64,000 bases of DNA from Agaribacillus sp965228415 (GCA_965228415.1 OZ245814.1:3410001-3474000), one strand, 5' to 3'. Shown: positions 1 through 8,852, counted from the first letter of the stretch. The notes: generated by a model from the sequence alone, not told the origin. Program-made: numbers and translations.

Positions 1-2
1 AA

Positions 3-1610
3 AGCAGAGACATGCCAAGCCTGGTCGGTTTGGGAAAATCGCAGTACGAACTGGAGCCACTCCGATCAACTTACTACAATGCGTCTAATCCACAACCATA
101 TGATCTACATCGCAACCGTCAGATAATTATCATCAGTTGGTTGGTAGTAATATTGCTGTCCTGTACGGCCGGTTTTAACTTCATTAACCTGTATGTGGTG
201 GGCCTGTTGGGCAGGAGGAAGGAAATCGGTGTAAAAAGAGTGTTTGGAGCGACAAAAACCAACATGACTATTTCCATCGGCGTGGAAGTGGGTATTTATG
301 TAATGGCCTCGATTTTACTCTCCTTGGCACTGACCTACTATTTGTTGCCGTTTTTCAATATGTCGTTCAACACACAGTTAAGTTTCTCTTACCTCACCTA
401 TGCCAAAGTATTGCTGGCAATCTTCGGAAGTATTTTATTTTTAGGGCTTCTGATTACCGTTTACCTTGTCATTTTTACCTGGAAGCTCAATCCCATCCGG
501 CTCATCAATGATAAATTGGCCAGTAAGGTAAAAGCCAGCCGGTTTATGTTCACGATTCAGTTTTTTATTTCAGTAGGACTGATGGTTTTCGCCTATGTTG
601 TCATTCAACAAATGCAATATATCAGAAACAAACCTTTGGGATTCAACAAGCACCTGATGCAACTGCAAATATCGGATGACAAGACTGCCCGACTAGGTGT
701 TTTAAAGCAGAAACTTTTAAATTATCCTCAAATATCAAAAGCCACCATCACCAATGGTAATCCCATATCCGGAAATTGGAAAGTGAGGTATGATTTAGGG
801 GATCAAAAATTTTATGCACCGTTTTTATTGTCAGGTGATGAAGACCTGGTTGAAACATTGCAGTTAACAATTCTGAAAGGGAAAAATGTCAACCCTCAGG
901 ATTCCCTGGGCAGGCTGGTCAACGAAACATTGGTCAGGTATTTTGACATAGAAAACCCTATTGGTCAGACTATTCCAGGTTCCCGGGAGTATATTGTAGG
1001 TGTGGTTAATGATTTCAACAATGTATCGCTAAAAAAAGAAGTCCAGCCTTATATTATTTCCTATCGCAAAAATAAGAACTGTCTGCTGATCGATATTTCA
1101 AATACCGAATTAAACGAGGTCCTGCCACTGGTGATTCATGAATGGGAACAGGTATTCCCCAACGAAATATTTGATTACAAACTAATAGAGGATGAGCTAC
1201 TCACCAGGCACAAGGAAGACACCTATTTTTTTCGCATGATCATTGGCTTTACCATCGCCAGTTTATTGATCAGCTGTTTTGGATTATATGGCATTGCTTC
1301 ATTTACGGCATCACGTCGAACTAAGGAAATAGGGATACGAAAAGTATTGGGAGCCTCTGTGAGTGGTATTGTGCTATTACTTTGGCGGGACTATATTAAA
1401 CTCATCGCTTTAAGTTTCGCACTTGCCGTCCCTATTGTTCACTACTTTCTGAACTCCTGGTTGAAGGCATTTGCCTACAAGATCAGCTTAGAATGGTGGC
1501 TATACGCAATTCCCGGCTTCCTGATTTTAGCTATCGCCATTCTGACAATCAGCGGGCAATCGATCAGAGCGGCAACCTCTGACCCGGTGGCGAGTTTACA
1601 AGATGAATGA
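3..1610 (+). CDS. FtsX/MacB-type ABC transporter permease, 5' end outside window
   Basis: Inner-membrane permease of the FtsX/MacB family, which works with a separate ATPase to move or extrude envelope substrates. The frame is open to the left edge (three sense codons before the first ATG at 12), so the N-terminal part is missing. Counting from that ATG, a membrane helix at about 37-60 is followed by the conserved cytoplasmic loop RRKEIGVKRVFGAT (68-81), more helices to about 155, an extracytoplasmic domain, and a C-terminal FtsX core with a second copy of the loop, RRTKEIGIRKVLGAS (about 434-448). The end DPVASLQDE is the usual FtsX-type finish. Two such loops indicate a tandem permease of the large Bacteroidota type (about 800 aa when complete). 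No ATPase gene is visible in the window. Substrate cannot be read. Confidence 0.9.
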   Translation, partial: SRDMPSLVGLGKSQYELEPLRSTYYNASNPQPYDLHRNRQIIIISWLVVILLSCTAGFNFINLYVVGLLGRRKEIGVKRVFGATKTNMTISIGVEVGIYVMASILLSLALTYYLLPFFNMSFNTQLSFSYLTYAKVLLAIFGSILFLGLLITVYLVIFTWKLNPIRLINDKLASKVKASRFMFTIQFFISVGLMVFAYVVIQQMQYIRNKPLGFNKHLMQLQISDDKTARLGVLKQKLLNYPQISKATITNGNPISGNWKVRYDLGDQKFYAPFLLSGDEDLVETLQLTILKGKNVNPQDSLGRLVNETLVRYFDIENPIGQTIPGSREYIVGVVNDFNNVSLKKEVQPYIISYRKNKNCLLIDISNTELNEVLPLVIHEWEQVFPNEIFDYKLIEDELLTRHKEDTYFFRMIIGFTIASLLISCFGLYGIASFTASRRTKEIGIRKVLGASVSGIVLLLWRDYIKLIALSFALAVPIVHYFLNSWLKAFAYKISLEWWLYAIPGFLILAIAILTISGQSIRAATSDPVASLQDE

Positions 1611-1695
1611 CGATTTTCTTATGGCTTAGGTTGATACATATGAGGGTGATCGCCCGGCTTTTTACCAGGATTTGTTGAAGTTTAAACAAATCACT

Positions 1696-2673
1696 TTAAC
1701 CATCAAAATCAATCGTTTTACTAATCAATCTCACTACTTGTTTCTGCATCTCCGGCCTGTTTTGGCTGTCTTCTAAAAATCCTATTAAGTTGATCAGATC
1801 AATTACTTTAGCCATTTTTTTCCAATGCTCCGGTATGGCAAAGTCAATATTTTGCCGGTAGCCAGCAATCAAGTGGCTTTCAAAATTATGGGGAAGGTCC
1901 TCATCGTATCTTAAAATTTGTCCCAGATCAAAATAATAAGGGCCTGCGAAGGCGAATTCCCAATCCAAAATTCCGGTTATTTTATGCCGGGATATTAAAA
2001 TATTTGTTGGTTTAAAATCACCGTGACTTAAAACCAGGGGAGGTTTATCCGATAAAATTGCCTGTTCTTTACGAACAAATATTTTCAATTTTTCCGTCAG
2101 GCCCGGCGGCAATTTCCGCTGAACCTTGTCAGTACTTACCGGCTGCAAAACATATTTTTCCATCCATTCACGAATGGGGCCTAGTTCCTCACTAACTTCG
2201 AGGTTTTCATTTAAAAAACCGGTTTTTTCGAATCGGTGACTGTGGATTATTCCCAAAAGACCACCAATTTCCAATGCAATTTCCGCTCCGGGCTGCCGGC
2301 CGCTTTTAATCATATTTGCCAGGGTGGTTCCTTCCAGGAATCCAAGAATGCTGAAGCTTCGATCAATGATGTCCCGAGTTGTGGAGGTATAGTAAGTCTT
2401 TGGTAACGGGACAACATCTTTTAACAGTTTGTATACAGCCAGTTCTTTTTTACAACTTTCATGTTCATCGGCGTAGATCCTCAATACAAAAGGTGTTTTA
2501 TAACCATCCACCGAAACCTGGTAGTTGGTATTTCTAAGCCCCCCCGATAAATAGGTTATACCGGTGATTTTTTTTTGCGGGAATAACGGATCAAATAGCT
2601 GTTGTGCCAACGCTTTGTTGACAGGATAAATTTGATTGCTTCGTTCCCAGGTGGATTCCATTGCATCTGACAT
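1696..2673 (-). CDS. APH/choline-kinase-fold phosphotransferase
   Basis: Small-molecule kinase of the aminoglycoside phosphotransferase/choline kinase fold. From the ATG at 2673 (preferred over a TTG three codons upstream) the protein has 325 residues. The catalytic loop HGDFKPTNI lies at about 217-225 and the metal-binding ILDWE at about 235-239; the N-terminal lobe has the GGLRNTNY glycine-rich nucleotide loop at about 44-51. All catalytic residues are present, so the enzyme should be active. The gene is divergent from the SDR gene at 2809 with 135 bp between them. The fold covers antibiotic, homoserine, methylthioribose and choline kinases and the sequence does not tell which; a drug-resistance role should not be assumed. 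Confidence 0.8.
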   Translation of the reverse strand: MSDAMESTWERSNQIYPVNKALAQQLFDPLFPQKKITGITYLSGGLRNTNYQVSVDGYKTPFVLRIYADEHESCKKELAVYKLLKDVVPLPKTYYTSTTRDIIDRSFSILGFLEGTTLANMIKSGRQPGAEIALEIGGLLGIIHSHRFEKTGFLNENLEVSEELGPIREWMEKYVLQPVSTDKVQRKLPPGLTEKLKIFVRKEQAILSDKPPLVLSHGDFKPTNILISRHKITGILDWEFAFAGPYYFDLGQILRYDEDLPHNFESHLIAGYRQNIDFAIPEHWKKMAKVIDLINLIGFLEDSQNRPEMQKQVVRLISKTIDFDG

Positions 2674-2748
2674 GGCCGTCAATAATACAAATTATCAGGC
2701 ACTTTGATAAAAACTTTTTTTAAAAATCTGAATATCTGCAACCTTAAT

Positions 2749-2794
2749 TTGGAACACTCGTTCCATTATTATAAATATTGGAACGTACATTCTA
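2749..2794 (+). promoter_or_regulatory. Paired 17-bp operator-like sites over the SDR promoter
   Basis: Two sites, TTGGAACACTCGTTCCA (2749-2765) and TTGGAACGTACATTCTA (2778-2794), agree with each other at 12 of 17 positions and each is a (near-)palindrome of the form TGGAAC-N4-GTTCCA. Their starts are 29 bp apart. A candidate promoter lies across them: TTG at 2749 and TAAATATTG at 2772-2780, so site 1 covers the -33 element and site 2 the -7/start region. This is the geometry of repression by a dimeric TetR- or MarR-type protein (inference). No such regulator gene is in the window. Confidence 0.55.
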
Positions 2795-2808
2795 AAACCA
2801 AACCAAAA

Positions 2809-3564
2809 ATGACAAAATTAAACGAAAAAGTAGCCGTAGTTACCGGCGGCAATAGCGGTATCGGATATGCATCAGCCAAAGATTTGATTGACCATGGAGC
2901 GCAGGTTGTTATCACCGGCCGAAAAGAGGAGGCCGTGAATCAGGCGGCAGAACAACTGGGCGCCACCGGCATTGTTGCCGATCAAGCCAAACTATCAGAC
3001 ATTGACACCTTGGTTGACCAGGTCAAAGCACAATTTGGAAAAGTGGACATTTTATTCATTAATGCCGGTGTCGCGTCTTTTGCCCCTTATGAAGTGCTGA
3101 CAGAGGAACAGTTTGATTATAATATGAACATTAATTTTAAGGGGGCATTCTTCACCCTGCAAAAGTTCCTTCCGATCCTAAATGAGGGCGCATCGGTCAT
3201 TAACCTGTCTTCTATCAATGCTTATACCGGCATGCCTAATACGGCAGTCTATGCGGCCAGCAAAGCAGCTTTAAATTCGTTAACACGCACTGCAGCTTTT
3301 GAATTGGCACCAAAGAAAATCAGGGTCAACGCCGTGTGTCCTGGTCCGGTTAACACACCGATTTTTGGTAAAATCGGAATGGACGAAACTACCATAAACG
3401 AATTTGGAGGCGCTATGCAGGATCGGGTTCCGCTAAAAAGATTTGGTGAATCTGAGGACGTTGCAAAACTAATTACCTTCCTGGCCTCCGATGATTCTTC
3501 CTTCATTACCGGAAGCGAATATGTCATCGACGGCGGGGTTAATTTAAATCCCGTCTTGAATTAA
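2809..3564 (+). CDS. SDR family NAD(P)-dependent oxidoreductase
   Basis: Classical short-chain dehydrogenase/reductase, 251 residues. The ATG at 2809 is chosen because the Rossmann motif TGGNSGIG then falls at 12-19, as usual; a TTG start at 2704 would add 35 low-complexity residues and would run through the operator pair. The catalytic YxxxK is YAASK (Tyr148, Lys152), and NAG is present at about 86-88. It is transcribed alone, divergent from the phosphotransferase, and ends at a hairpin terminator. Two palindromic operator-like sites cover its promoter, suggesting induction by a small molecule, as is common for SDRs of electrophile or quinone stress. The substrate is unknown. Confidence 0.92.
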   Translation: MTKLNEKVAVVTGGNSGIGYASAKDLIDHGAQVVITGRKEEAVNQAAEQLGATGIVADQAKLSDIDTLVDQVKAQFGKVDILFINAGVASFAPYEVLTEEQFDYNMNINFKGAFFTLQKFLPILNEGASVINLSSINAYTGMPNTAVYAASKAALNSLTRTAAFELAPKKIRVNAVCPGPVNTPIFGKIGMDETTINEFGGAMQDRVPLKRFGESEDVAKLITFLASDDSSFITGSEYVIDGGVNLNPVLN

Positions 3565-3601
3565 GGAATAATTAGTCTTTGGTTGGACATTGTTTATTAC
3601 C

Positions 3602-3633
3602 AGTGAGGAAGGTTAACCACCTTTCTCACTTTT
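3602..3633 (+). terminator. Intrinsic terminator of the SDR gene
   Basis: Arms GTGAGGAAGGT (3603-3613) and ACCTTTCTCAC (3619-3629) pair over 11 positions with one G-U, plus A3602-T3630, around a 5-nt loop, and are followed by TTTT on the plus strand. Confidence 0.75.
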
Positions 3634-3684
3634 ACCTCAGTTTAAAAAATCGGGGCTTCAGCTGGTATACCCAATTAATCCAAA

Positions 3685-4791
3685 TCAAACCTGTTCAACG
3701 GCATATATCTTAACATTTTTAGTTTTCCCCTTGAGTAAAACATCTCCTAGTAATTCAAATGAGAACTTTTCTTCTCCTATTTGGTTTTTAATTGCTTCAG
3801 ATACCAGCAACAACTTTTGATATTGATTGCACAAGGATTGTATTCTGGCGGCAGTATTAAGTACATCGCTGTGGTAAACGATAGTTCTTTTCAAAACACC
3901 CACTTCAACCACTGTCACAAGGCCAATATTTACACCCGCTTTGAAGACCGGTTGTAAGCCATAAGTTTGTTGATAATATTCTTTTTTCTGCGCTAATTCT
4001 TCTTTAAAGTGAAAATAGGCATTGATACAATTTTCCTCCTCCAGCGCATTTTCCAGGGTCCATGATAAAACAGCTTCGTCACCTACATACTGATAAACCT
4101 GTGCTTTGGTTTTAATCAAAGAAGAAGAAAGATCCCGAAAGCAATCCCTGATCAACTGGCTGTAAAGTCTATGTCCCAGTTCCTCGGCAATGGTGGTAGA
4201 AGACTTTAAATCCAAAAACATAAAGGCCCGGTTTTCTACCTTTGGTTCGCGGTATTTACCGGTCAAAAGGTTATTGAAATCCTGTGATCCAATTTTTGCC
4301 CGGAGGGTGTGAAAAATAGAAAGAATGAAATTACCCACCAGCGCACCTATCAACAAAAAACGCACCGTCGCACTAAAAATATAAGTTAACGGATTTGTTA
4401 CCAATTCATTGATATTATCCTGTTTTACATCCATGAGGTAATTGAGGAATGCAACAATGCTCAACACCACTCCTGATACTAAAAAAAGGTATGAAGTCCT
4501 CAGCAGGATAATCATACCCAGGGAATGGTAATACAGTTGTTGAGACTCCAACCAGCTTTCTACCAACGTGTAAAAAAAGCCAATGGAAAGCCCCAGGATT
4601 AATCCATTAATAATTATTCTGGAGCTCGGAATGTGCACAGGAAGGTTAATAAAAGCTATTTTTCCAATGTCGTAGTATCTGACGGCAAGAATAAAAATAA
4701 ACACCAGGCACCAAAATACCAGGTTAAATAGCAGCCTTCGGGTGATGTTTCGCACCGTCTTTCCTGCCTTGGAAGGTTTAACGTGATGCAT
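3685..4791 (-). CDS. Membrane-anchored class III nucleotide cyclase
   Basis: Class III adenylate/guanylate cyclase of 368 residues, making a cyclic nucleotide at the inner membrane. Four hydrophobic segments (about 20-37, 59-77, 95-117, 138-160) precede a C-terminal cyclase homology domain (188-368). Both metal-binding aspartates are present: Asp194 in MFLDLKSST and Asp238 in YVGDE. The transition-state motif appears as SDVLNTAARIQ (308-318). The lysine that normally selects adenine three residues before the GD is a glutamine (QYVGD), so ATP versus GTP specificity cannot be read from sequence. It stands alone between the convergent SDR gene and the SRPBCC gene; no CRP-type receptor is in the window. 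Confidence 0.85.
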   Translation of the reverse strand: MHHVKPSKAGKTVRNITRRLLFNLVFWCLVFIFILAVRYYDIGKIAFINLPVHIPSSRIIINGLILGLSIGFFYTLVESWLESQQLYYHSLGMIILLRTSYLFLVSGVVLSIVAFLNYLMDVKQDNINELVTNPLTYIFSATVRFLLIGALVGNFILSIFHTLRAKIGSQDFNNLLTGKYREPKVENRAFMFLDLKSSTTIAEELGHRLYSQLIRDCFRDLSSSLIKTKAQVYQYVGDEAVLSWTLENALEEENCINAYFHFKEELAQKKEYYQQTYGLQPVFKAGVNIGLVTVVEVGVLKRTIVYHSDVLNTAARIQSLCNQYQKLLLVSEAIKNQIGEEKFSFELLGDVLLKGKTKNVKIYAVEQV

Positions 4792-4864
4792 TTGATAACT
4801 TCTCAGGTTTCCTTAAATGGCTCAATGGCCACTTAATATAAGGTTTTTAGGAAAGAGAAAAAAT

Positions 4865-4892
4865 AAAAACCCATGTCAGTTCATGGGTTTTT
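4865..4892 (-). terminator. Bidirectional-looking hairpin terminator
   Basis: Perfect 11-bp stem AAAAACCCATG / CATGGGTTTTT (4865-4875 and 4882-4892) with a 6-nt loop. On the minus strand it lies just after the SRPBCC gene and ends in a T run, so it most likely ends that transcript; the cyclase gene starts about 75 bp further on. Confidence 0.8.
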
Positions 4893-4956
4893 TAGCTTTC
4901 GACCAGAAAGTGTTTTGATACTAATGTAACCAGGATCGACCTGACTGGTGGCGCAA

Positions 4957-5376
4957 TTATCCGGCAGCGATGTAGTTTTCGATGCCCTTAATTCCCTGTG
5001 TTCCTATTCCTGCAAACATTTCTTTGGCCTGGTTTTCATCTTCTTCCAGCACATCAAACGTCCATTGCCACTCAACCACGGACTGGTTATCGTCAGCCGG
5101 CAGCACCCGCATGGTACCCAGGATATTCTCTACCGGCATCATGTGTTGCTTCGGGATCGCGTATTTAAACACGTGATTTTCATGGTCCACCAGCAGGATA
5201 TCTTCCTCAAACTCCCCACCTTCGGTACCACAAATACGCTTGTCTCCCTCCACGCGACAGGAAGTAATCATAGGCGCCAGCCACTTATCTACACCGCTGA
5301 CCCCGCCGATCACTTTCCATGCGGCTTCCGGTGTGGCACTAATTTTTTCTGAAATCTTTTGCTCTGACTTTTTCAT
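4957..5376 (-). CDS. SRPBCC/START-like ligand-binding domain protein
   Basis: Single-domain protein of 139 residues with the helix-grip (Bet v1/SRPBCC) pattern: N-terminal beta strand and SATPEAAWKVIGGV helix entry, alternating charged beta strands (RICGTEGGEFEEDILL), and a long C-terminal amphipathic helix ending at IENYIAAG. Such proteins bind hydrophobic ligands or act as polyketide-type cyclases; many in Bacteroidota are annotated only to fold level. It has no signal peptide, so is cytoplasmic. It lies 66 bp downstream of the AraC gene on the same strand and may be co-transcribed with it. Ligand unknown. Confidence 0.8.
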   Translation of the reverse strand: MKKSEQKISEKISATPEAAWKVIGGVSGVDKWLAPMITSCRVEGDKRICGTEGGEFEEDILLVDHENHVFKYAIPKQHMMPVENILGTMRVLPADDNQSVVEWQWTFDVLEEDENQAKEMFAGIGTQGIKGIENYIAAG

Positions 5377-5442
5377 TTTTTTTGTGTTTTAAATTTTTAA
5401 TACTTCAAAAATGAAACAGCAGCAGAAAATTCCTTTTGAGTA

Positions 5443-6306
5443 TCAGGTCAAAGTTTTGTTCATTTGGCTCAGCCGGTAATTGGAGGGACTCATGTCATAA
5501 GTTTTTTTGAAGGTTTTGGAAAAATGGGCAATGTCACTAAACCCGCAATCATAGGCAATATCACTTATCCTTTGTTCCGAAACCGACAATAGCCGGGCGG
5601 CTCTTGCTATCTTTTTATTTTTCAGATAATTGGCGGGGCTATCCGCATATATCCTCTTGAACTGACGTTTGAAGGAAGATACACTCAGATTAGTAAGCTG
5701 GGCAAGCTCTTTTATGGTGATATTGGAATAGCAATGGGCCTCCACGATCTCTTTAAAGCTATATTGATTTGGAGAAAACAATCCGGAAAGAATTTGCTGT
5801 ACCACCGGCGCATTTTTTGTTTTAACCAACAAAAGAATCAATTCCTTGAGTTTTAACGTCAGTAATTCTTCATCCACCAATGCGGGATTTTCAAAATAAA
5901 AAGCGATGCTTTCTATGTATTTTTTCAGCAACTGACCACCTTCAAATTTTGACATGTTAATGTTAGGGTCAATTTTTTGGGGATGTTTTAAAAATTCGGG
6001 GATATCGTTTTTGTAAATTTTTTGTAAAACCTCAGGATAGAAATGTACCGCAATAGCTTCATATTTTTCGGATCTGGCAGATCTGAGAAACTGAGAAAGA
6101 TAATTACCACATTTCATCAACATTGCCTCCTGGGAAACTATTTTCAATTGCTGTGTTTCGGAGATTGAATTGTACTCTCCTTCCACGATATAAAGAAAAC
6201 ACGCTTCATTAGGCATAGGGTTTTGCTTTTTAAAAGGAGGTATGATGACCGCTTTTTCAAAAAGCATTTTTTTATATAAATCCAGCCTTTTATGTTCAAC
6301 AATCAT
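5443..6306 (-). CDS. AraC family transcriptional regulator
   Basis: One-component regulator of 287 residues. The N-terminal part (about 15-170) is a cupin-like sensor of the AraC type; the C-terminal 100 residues hold two helix-turn-helix units, ITIKELAQLTNLSVSSFKR and RISDIAYDCGFSDIAHFSKT, followed by the family end SPSNYRLSQ. The gene precedes the SRPBCC gene on the same strand, which is the most likely local target (inference). The N-terminal sensor resembles those of the exsA/melR-like group in general layout only; inducer unknown. Confidence 0.92.
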   Translation of the reverse strand: MIVEHKRLDLYKKMLFEKAVIIPPFKKQNPMPNEACFLYIVEGEYNSISETQQLKIVSQEAMLMKCGNYLSQFLRSARSEKYEAIAVHFYPEVLQKIYKNDIPEFLKHPQKIDPNINMSKFEGGQLLKKYIESIAFYFENPALVDEELLTLKLKELILLLVKTKNAPVVQQILSGLFSPNQYSFKEIVEAHCYSNITIKELAQLTNLSVSSFKRQFKRIYADSPANYLKNKKIARAARLLSVSEQRISDIAYDCGFSDIAHFSKTFKKTYDMSPSNYRLSQMNKTLT

Positions 6307-6397
6307 AAAGAGATATATGAAATGCAGTCAATAAAGTTTACTAAAAATTTAAACAATAGTTACAACATTATTTTATGAAGACGCAACTGATCTGATT

Positions 6398-7051
6398 TTA
6401 ACGGCCAAGATGGTATAAAACGCCCTGGTCAAATGGTGACCATACAGATGTTTTGATTTTAGTTCTTTTTAAACCTTCATTTACCCAATTGTTGCAAGTG
6501 TAAATGCAGGTGTAATTACCAATGGCTTCATAAAATTTATCATTTTTTCCATATCCGGCACCTTCAATTTCCAACAGCATTGACGTCTCGTCTGTCTTAA
6601 ATGAATTTCTGATAAACTGATTTAAACTTTCAATCTGGGAGGGGCATATGGCAACGGCTTTCCATGAAGCGTCGGGTACTTTATGATTGGTAACATGCAA
6701 AGCGGTTTCACTTTTTAGAAACAAGGCTTTTACCGCTGTTTGTATTTTCAGATCGGTCCATTCCGGTGTATTGAGATAAAACGCCCTATCCCCCCATCCA
6801 AAAGAAACAAAATTTATTCCCGGGGGTATTTTCAATGCCGTCCTGAATCTTTGGTTGATGAGTTCCACCGGAAGGATTAATGCCAGGTGGATACCATTGG
6901 TAGTAACAAATATCTCCTTCTTTTCAAGGCAGTTTACGGAGTCTGGATTGGTGGGAATGATGGATAAGATGGCTGCTGTGAGCAGGTAAGCAATAATAAC
7001 CAGTAATACGCCGGCAATTATTCTTTTCACATATTTGAATAACTTTCTCAA
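6398..7051 (-). CDS. DUF2459 (TIGR02117-type) membrane-anchored protein
   Basis: 217 residues (TTG start at 7051; a GTG at 7030 is the alternative, and no ATG is available because an in-frame stop lies just upstream). A single N-terminal membrane helix (about 10-30) is followed by an extracytoplasmic domain with the hallmarks of DUF2459: FVTTNGIHLALILP, FGWGDRAFYLNTPEW, and near the C-terminus YTCNNWVNEGL. The conserved Cys-Asn-x-Trp and the earlier His give the look of a papain-fold enzyme, but no activity is established to my knowledge. Neighbours are AraC and RidA-like genes; the 44-bp gap to the RidA-like gene allows co-transcription. Confidence 0.75.
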   Translation of the reverse strand: MRKLFKYVKRIIAGVLLVIIAYLLTAAILSIIPTNPDSVNCLEKKEIFVTTNGIHLALILPVELINQRFRTALKIPPGINFVSFGWGDRAFYLNTPEWTDLKIQTAVKALFLKSETALHVTNHKVPDASWKAVAICPSQIESLNQFIRNSFKTDETSMLLEIEGAGYGKNDKFYEAIGNYTCIYTCNNWVNEGLKRTKIKTSVWSPFDQGVLYHLGR

Positions 7052-7094
7052 GTGCTCACCACCCTATAACATCGTTGGTTAACATTACCCCTCT

Positions 7095-7574
7095 TTACCG
7101 GTCATCCGCGTTGTTGATTAATGTAAATGTGGCTGTCAGGCCTACACTGAAATTCCTGGGTAATTTTTCAACGCCAAAAATAGCTCTGGAATGCTTGCCT
7201 GCCTCATCAAGTACATTGACAAAAAGTTCAGAAGCACCATTTACAACCAATGGAGAATCATCCCAATTAATCCCTGGCTGGAAGTAAGCATCGATATGAT
7301 TCAGTCCTTCAATCTTATCGAATCCAACTTTGGCATTAATTTGAGATAGCACGTTCAGAGCGCAAAGTTGCATGGCTTTATATCCCTGTTCTGTGGTTAC
7401 CTCATCTCCGAGTTTACCCAGATAAAGAAATTGTTCGTTCAAGATGGGAAACTGGATGGCTACATAGGCAATATTGCCTCTCACATTAACAGACACATAC
7501 GATCCTCCCGGGGTAGATGGATTGGGAAGCGTCAAATCAAGTTCTGCCAACTTAGCATCAATATTTATTACCAT
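7095..7574 (-). CDS. RidA/YjgF family protein, long subgroup
   Basis: 159 residues of the RidA/YER057c/UK114 fold. It belongs to the longer subgroup with an extra N-terminal stretch (LTLPNPSTPGGSYVSVNVRGNIAYVA) and the C-terminal motif GKHSRAIFGVEKLPRNFSVGL, rather than the short RidA with its catalytic Arg105. Members of this subgroup are often annotated as endoribonuclease L-PSP, but imine deaminase activity depends on an arginine I cannot place with certainty here. Cytoplasmic. It sits between purM and the DUF2459 gene on the same strand, 24 bp after the purM stop codon, so it probably shares the purM transcript. Confidence 0.85.
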   Translation of the reverse strand: MVINIDAKLAELDLTLPNPSTPGGSYVSVNVRGNIAYVAIQFPILNEQFLYLGKLGDEVTTEQGYKAMQLCALNVLSQINAKVGFDKIEGLNHIDAYFQPGINWDDSPLVVNGASELFVNVLDEAGKHSRAIFGVEKLPRNFSVGLTATFTLINNADDR

Positions 7575-7598
7575 CTATCTGAATTTTTCCGTTGCTTA

Positions 7599-8759
7599 CT
7601 AATATTCAAATTCACCAAACTCACTTTTAATCGTTAATTGCTTCCTTTCGGATTCTTCCACTCTTCCAATAACCCGGGCTTCTACGCCAAAGGAACTACT
7701 GATGGCCAATAGATCTTCAGCATATGTTTCATCCAGGTATATCTCCATGCGATGACCCATATTGAATACTTTATACATTTCTTTCCAGTCCGTACCACTT
7801 TCTTCCCGGATAATGCGAAACAGCGGAGGGATGGGAAACAAGTTATCTTTGATCACATGATTTTTCTCTAAAAAATGTAACACCTTTGTTTGAGCACCAC
7901 CACTGCAATGAATGATGCCATGAATGTTCTTTCTATGTGTCTTAAAAATCTCCTGCATAACAGGAGCATAGGTTCTGGTGGGTGATAACACCAACTTCCC
8001 AATATCCAGCGGGACGCCTTCCACCTTATCTGTCAGCTGATATTTGCCGCTATATACCAAGTCCTGAGGTACCGCCTCGTCGAAACTTTCAGGATATTTT
8101 TGTGCTAAATACTTATTGAATACATCATGTCGGGCCGAAGTCAGGCCATTGCTTCCCATGCCACCATTGTATTCTTCTTCATATTTTGCCTGGCCATAGG
8201 AAGCCAGCCCCACGATAACGTCTCCTGGTTGAATATGGTTTTCAATAATATGATCACGTCTGGCCCTGGCCATGACGGTACTATCCACGATTACCGTTCT
8301 TACCAAATCCCCTACATCTGCAGTTTCTCCTCCCGTGCTGATGATATTTACGCCATGGTCTCGCAGCATTGCCAAAACCTCTTCCGTGCCATTGATCAGC
8401 GCGGCAATCACTTCACCGGGAATCTTGTTTTTATTGCGTCCTATCGTTGAAGACAATAACATATGATCCAGGGCGCCTACACAGATCAAATCATCCACAT
8501 TCATGATAATGGCATCCTGCGCCACACCTTTCCACACAGAAAGGTCTCCGGTTTCTTTCCAATATAAATAGGCCAGTGAGGATTTGGTACCCGCTCCATC
8601 GGCGTGCATTATATTGCAATAATCCGGATCAGCTGCCAGGTAATCCGGTACTATTTTGCAAAAAGCATTTGGAAAAAGTCCCTTGTCGATGTTTTTAATG
8701 GCGTTGTGAACATCTTCTTTGGAGGCAGAAACCCCCCGTTGCATGTATCGGTCTTGCAT
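7599..8759 (-). CDS. purM: Phosphoribosylformylglycinamidine cyclo-ligase (AIR synthase)
   Basis: Fifth step of purine synthesis: ATP-dependent ring closure of FGAM to 5-aminoimidazole ribonucleotide. The 386-residue length is the Bacteroidota form, longer than the ~345-residue E. coli enzyme. Visible family features are HADGAGTK (52-59, the phosphate-binding DGAGTK), NVDDLICVGA, an STGGETADVG substrate loop, GLASYGQAKYEEEYNGGMGSNG split over the active-site lid, and a C-terminal AIRS_C domain with HCSGGAQTKV. The start ATG at 8759 lies 28 bp from a candidate promoter. Other pur genes are not in the window. Confidence 0.93.
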   Translation of the reverse strand: MQDRYMQRGVSASKEDVHNAIKNIDKGLFPNAFCKIVPDYLAADPDYCNIMHADGAGTKSSLAYLYWKETGDLSVWKGVAQDAIIMNVDDLICVGALDHMLLSSTIGRNKNKIPGEVIAALINGTEEVLAMLRDHGVNIISTGGETADVGDLVRTVIVDSTVMARARRDHIIENHIQPGDVIVGLASYGQAKYEEEYNGGMGSNGLTSARHDVFNKYLAQKYPESFDEAVPQDLVYSGKYQLTDKVEGVPLDIGKLVLSPTRTYAPVMQEIFKTHRKNIHGIIHCSGGAQTKVLHFLEKNHVIKDNLFPIPPLFRIIREESGTDWKEMYKVFNMGHRMEIYLDETYAEDLLAISSSFGVEARVIGRVEESERKQLTIKSEFGEFEY

Positions 8760-8786
8760 GATGGACGATTAATAAAAACTATTCGG

Positions 8787-8816
8787 CAAAAATAAGAAAA
8801 TGCGAGGGTCTTTTAA
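8787..8816 (-). promoter_or_regulatory. Bacteroidota-type promoter of purM
   Basis: On the minus strand a perfect -7 element TATTTTTG (plus-strand 8787-8794) is preceded 19 nt upstream by TTA in place of the -33 TTG. It would start transcription about 20 nt before the purM ATG. Confidence 0.5.
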
Positions 8817-8852
8817 GCGGGATTGCTTTTTTTTGGAAATTTCTTAATTCCC

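Noticed and set aside
1696..2673. Aminoglycoside resistance gene
   Set aside because: The fold is shared by many metabolite kinases and nothing in sequence or context points to an antibiotic substrate.
3249..3527. Minus-strand ORF inside the SDR gene
   Set aside because: Shadow of a strongly supported gene on the opposite strand; the same holds for the many antisense frames in clpB, purM and the glycosyltransferase genes.
3685..4791. Output enzyme of the SiaABC switch
   Set aside because: It is a class III cyclase, not GGDEF, and lies 40 kb away on the other strand.
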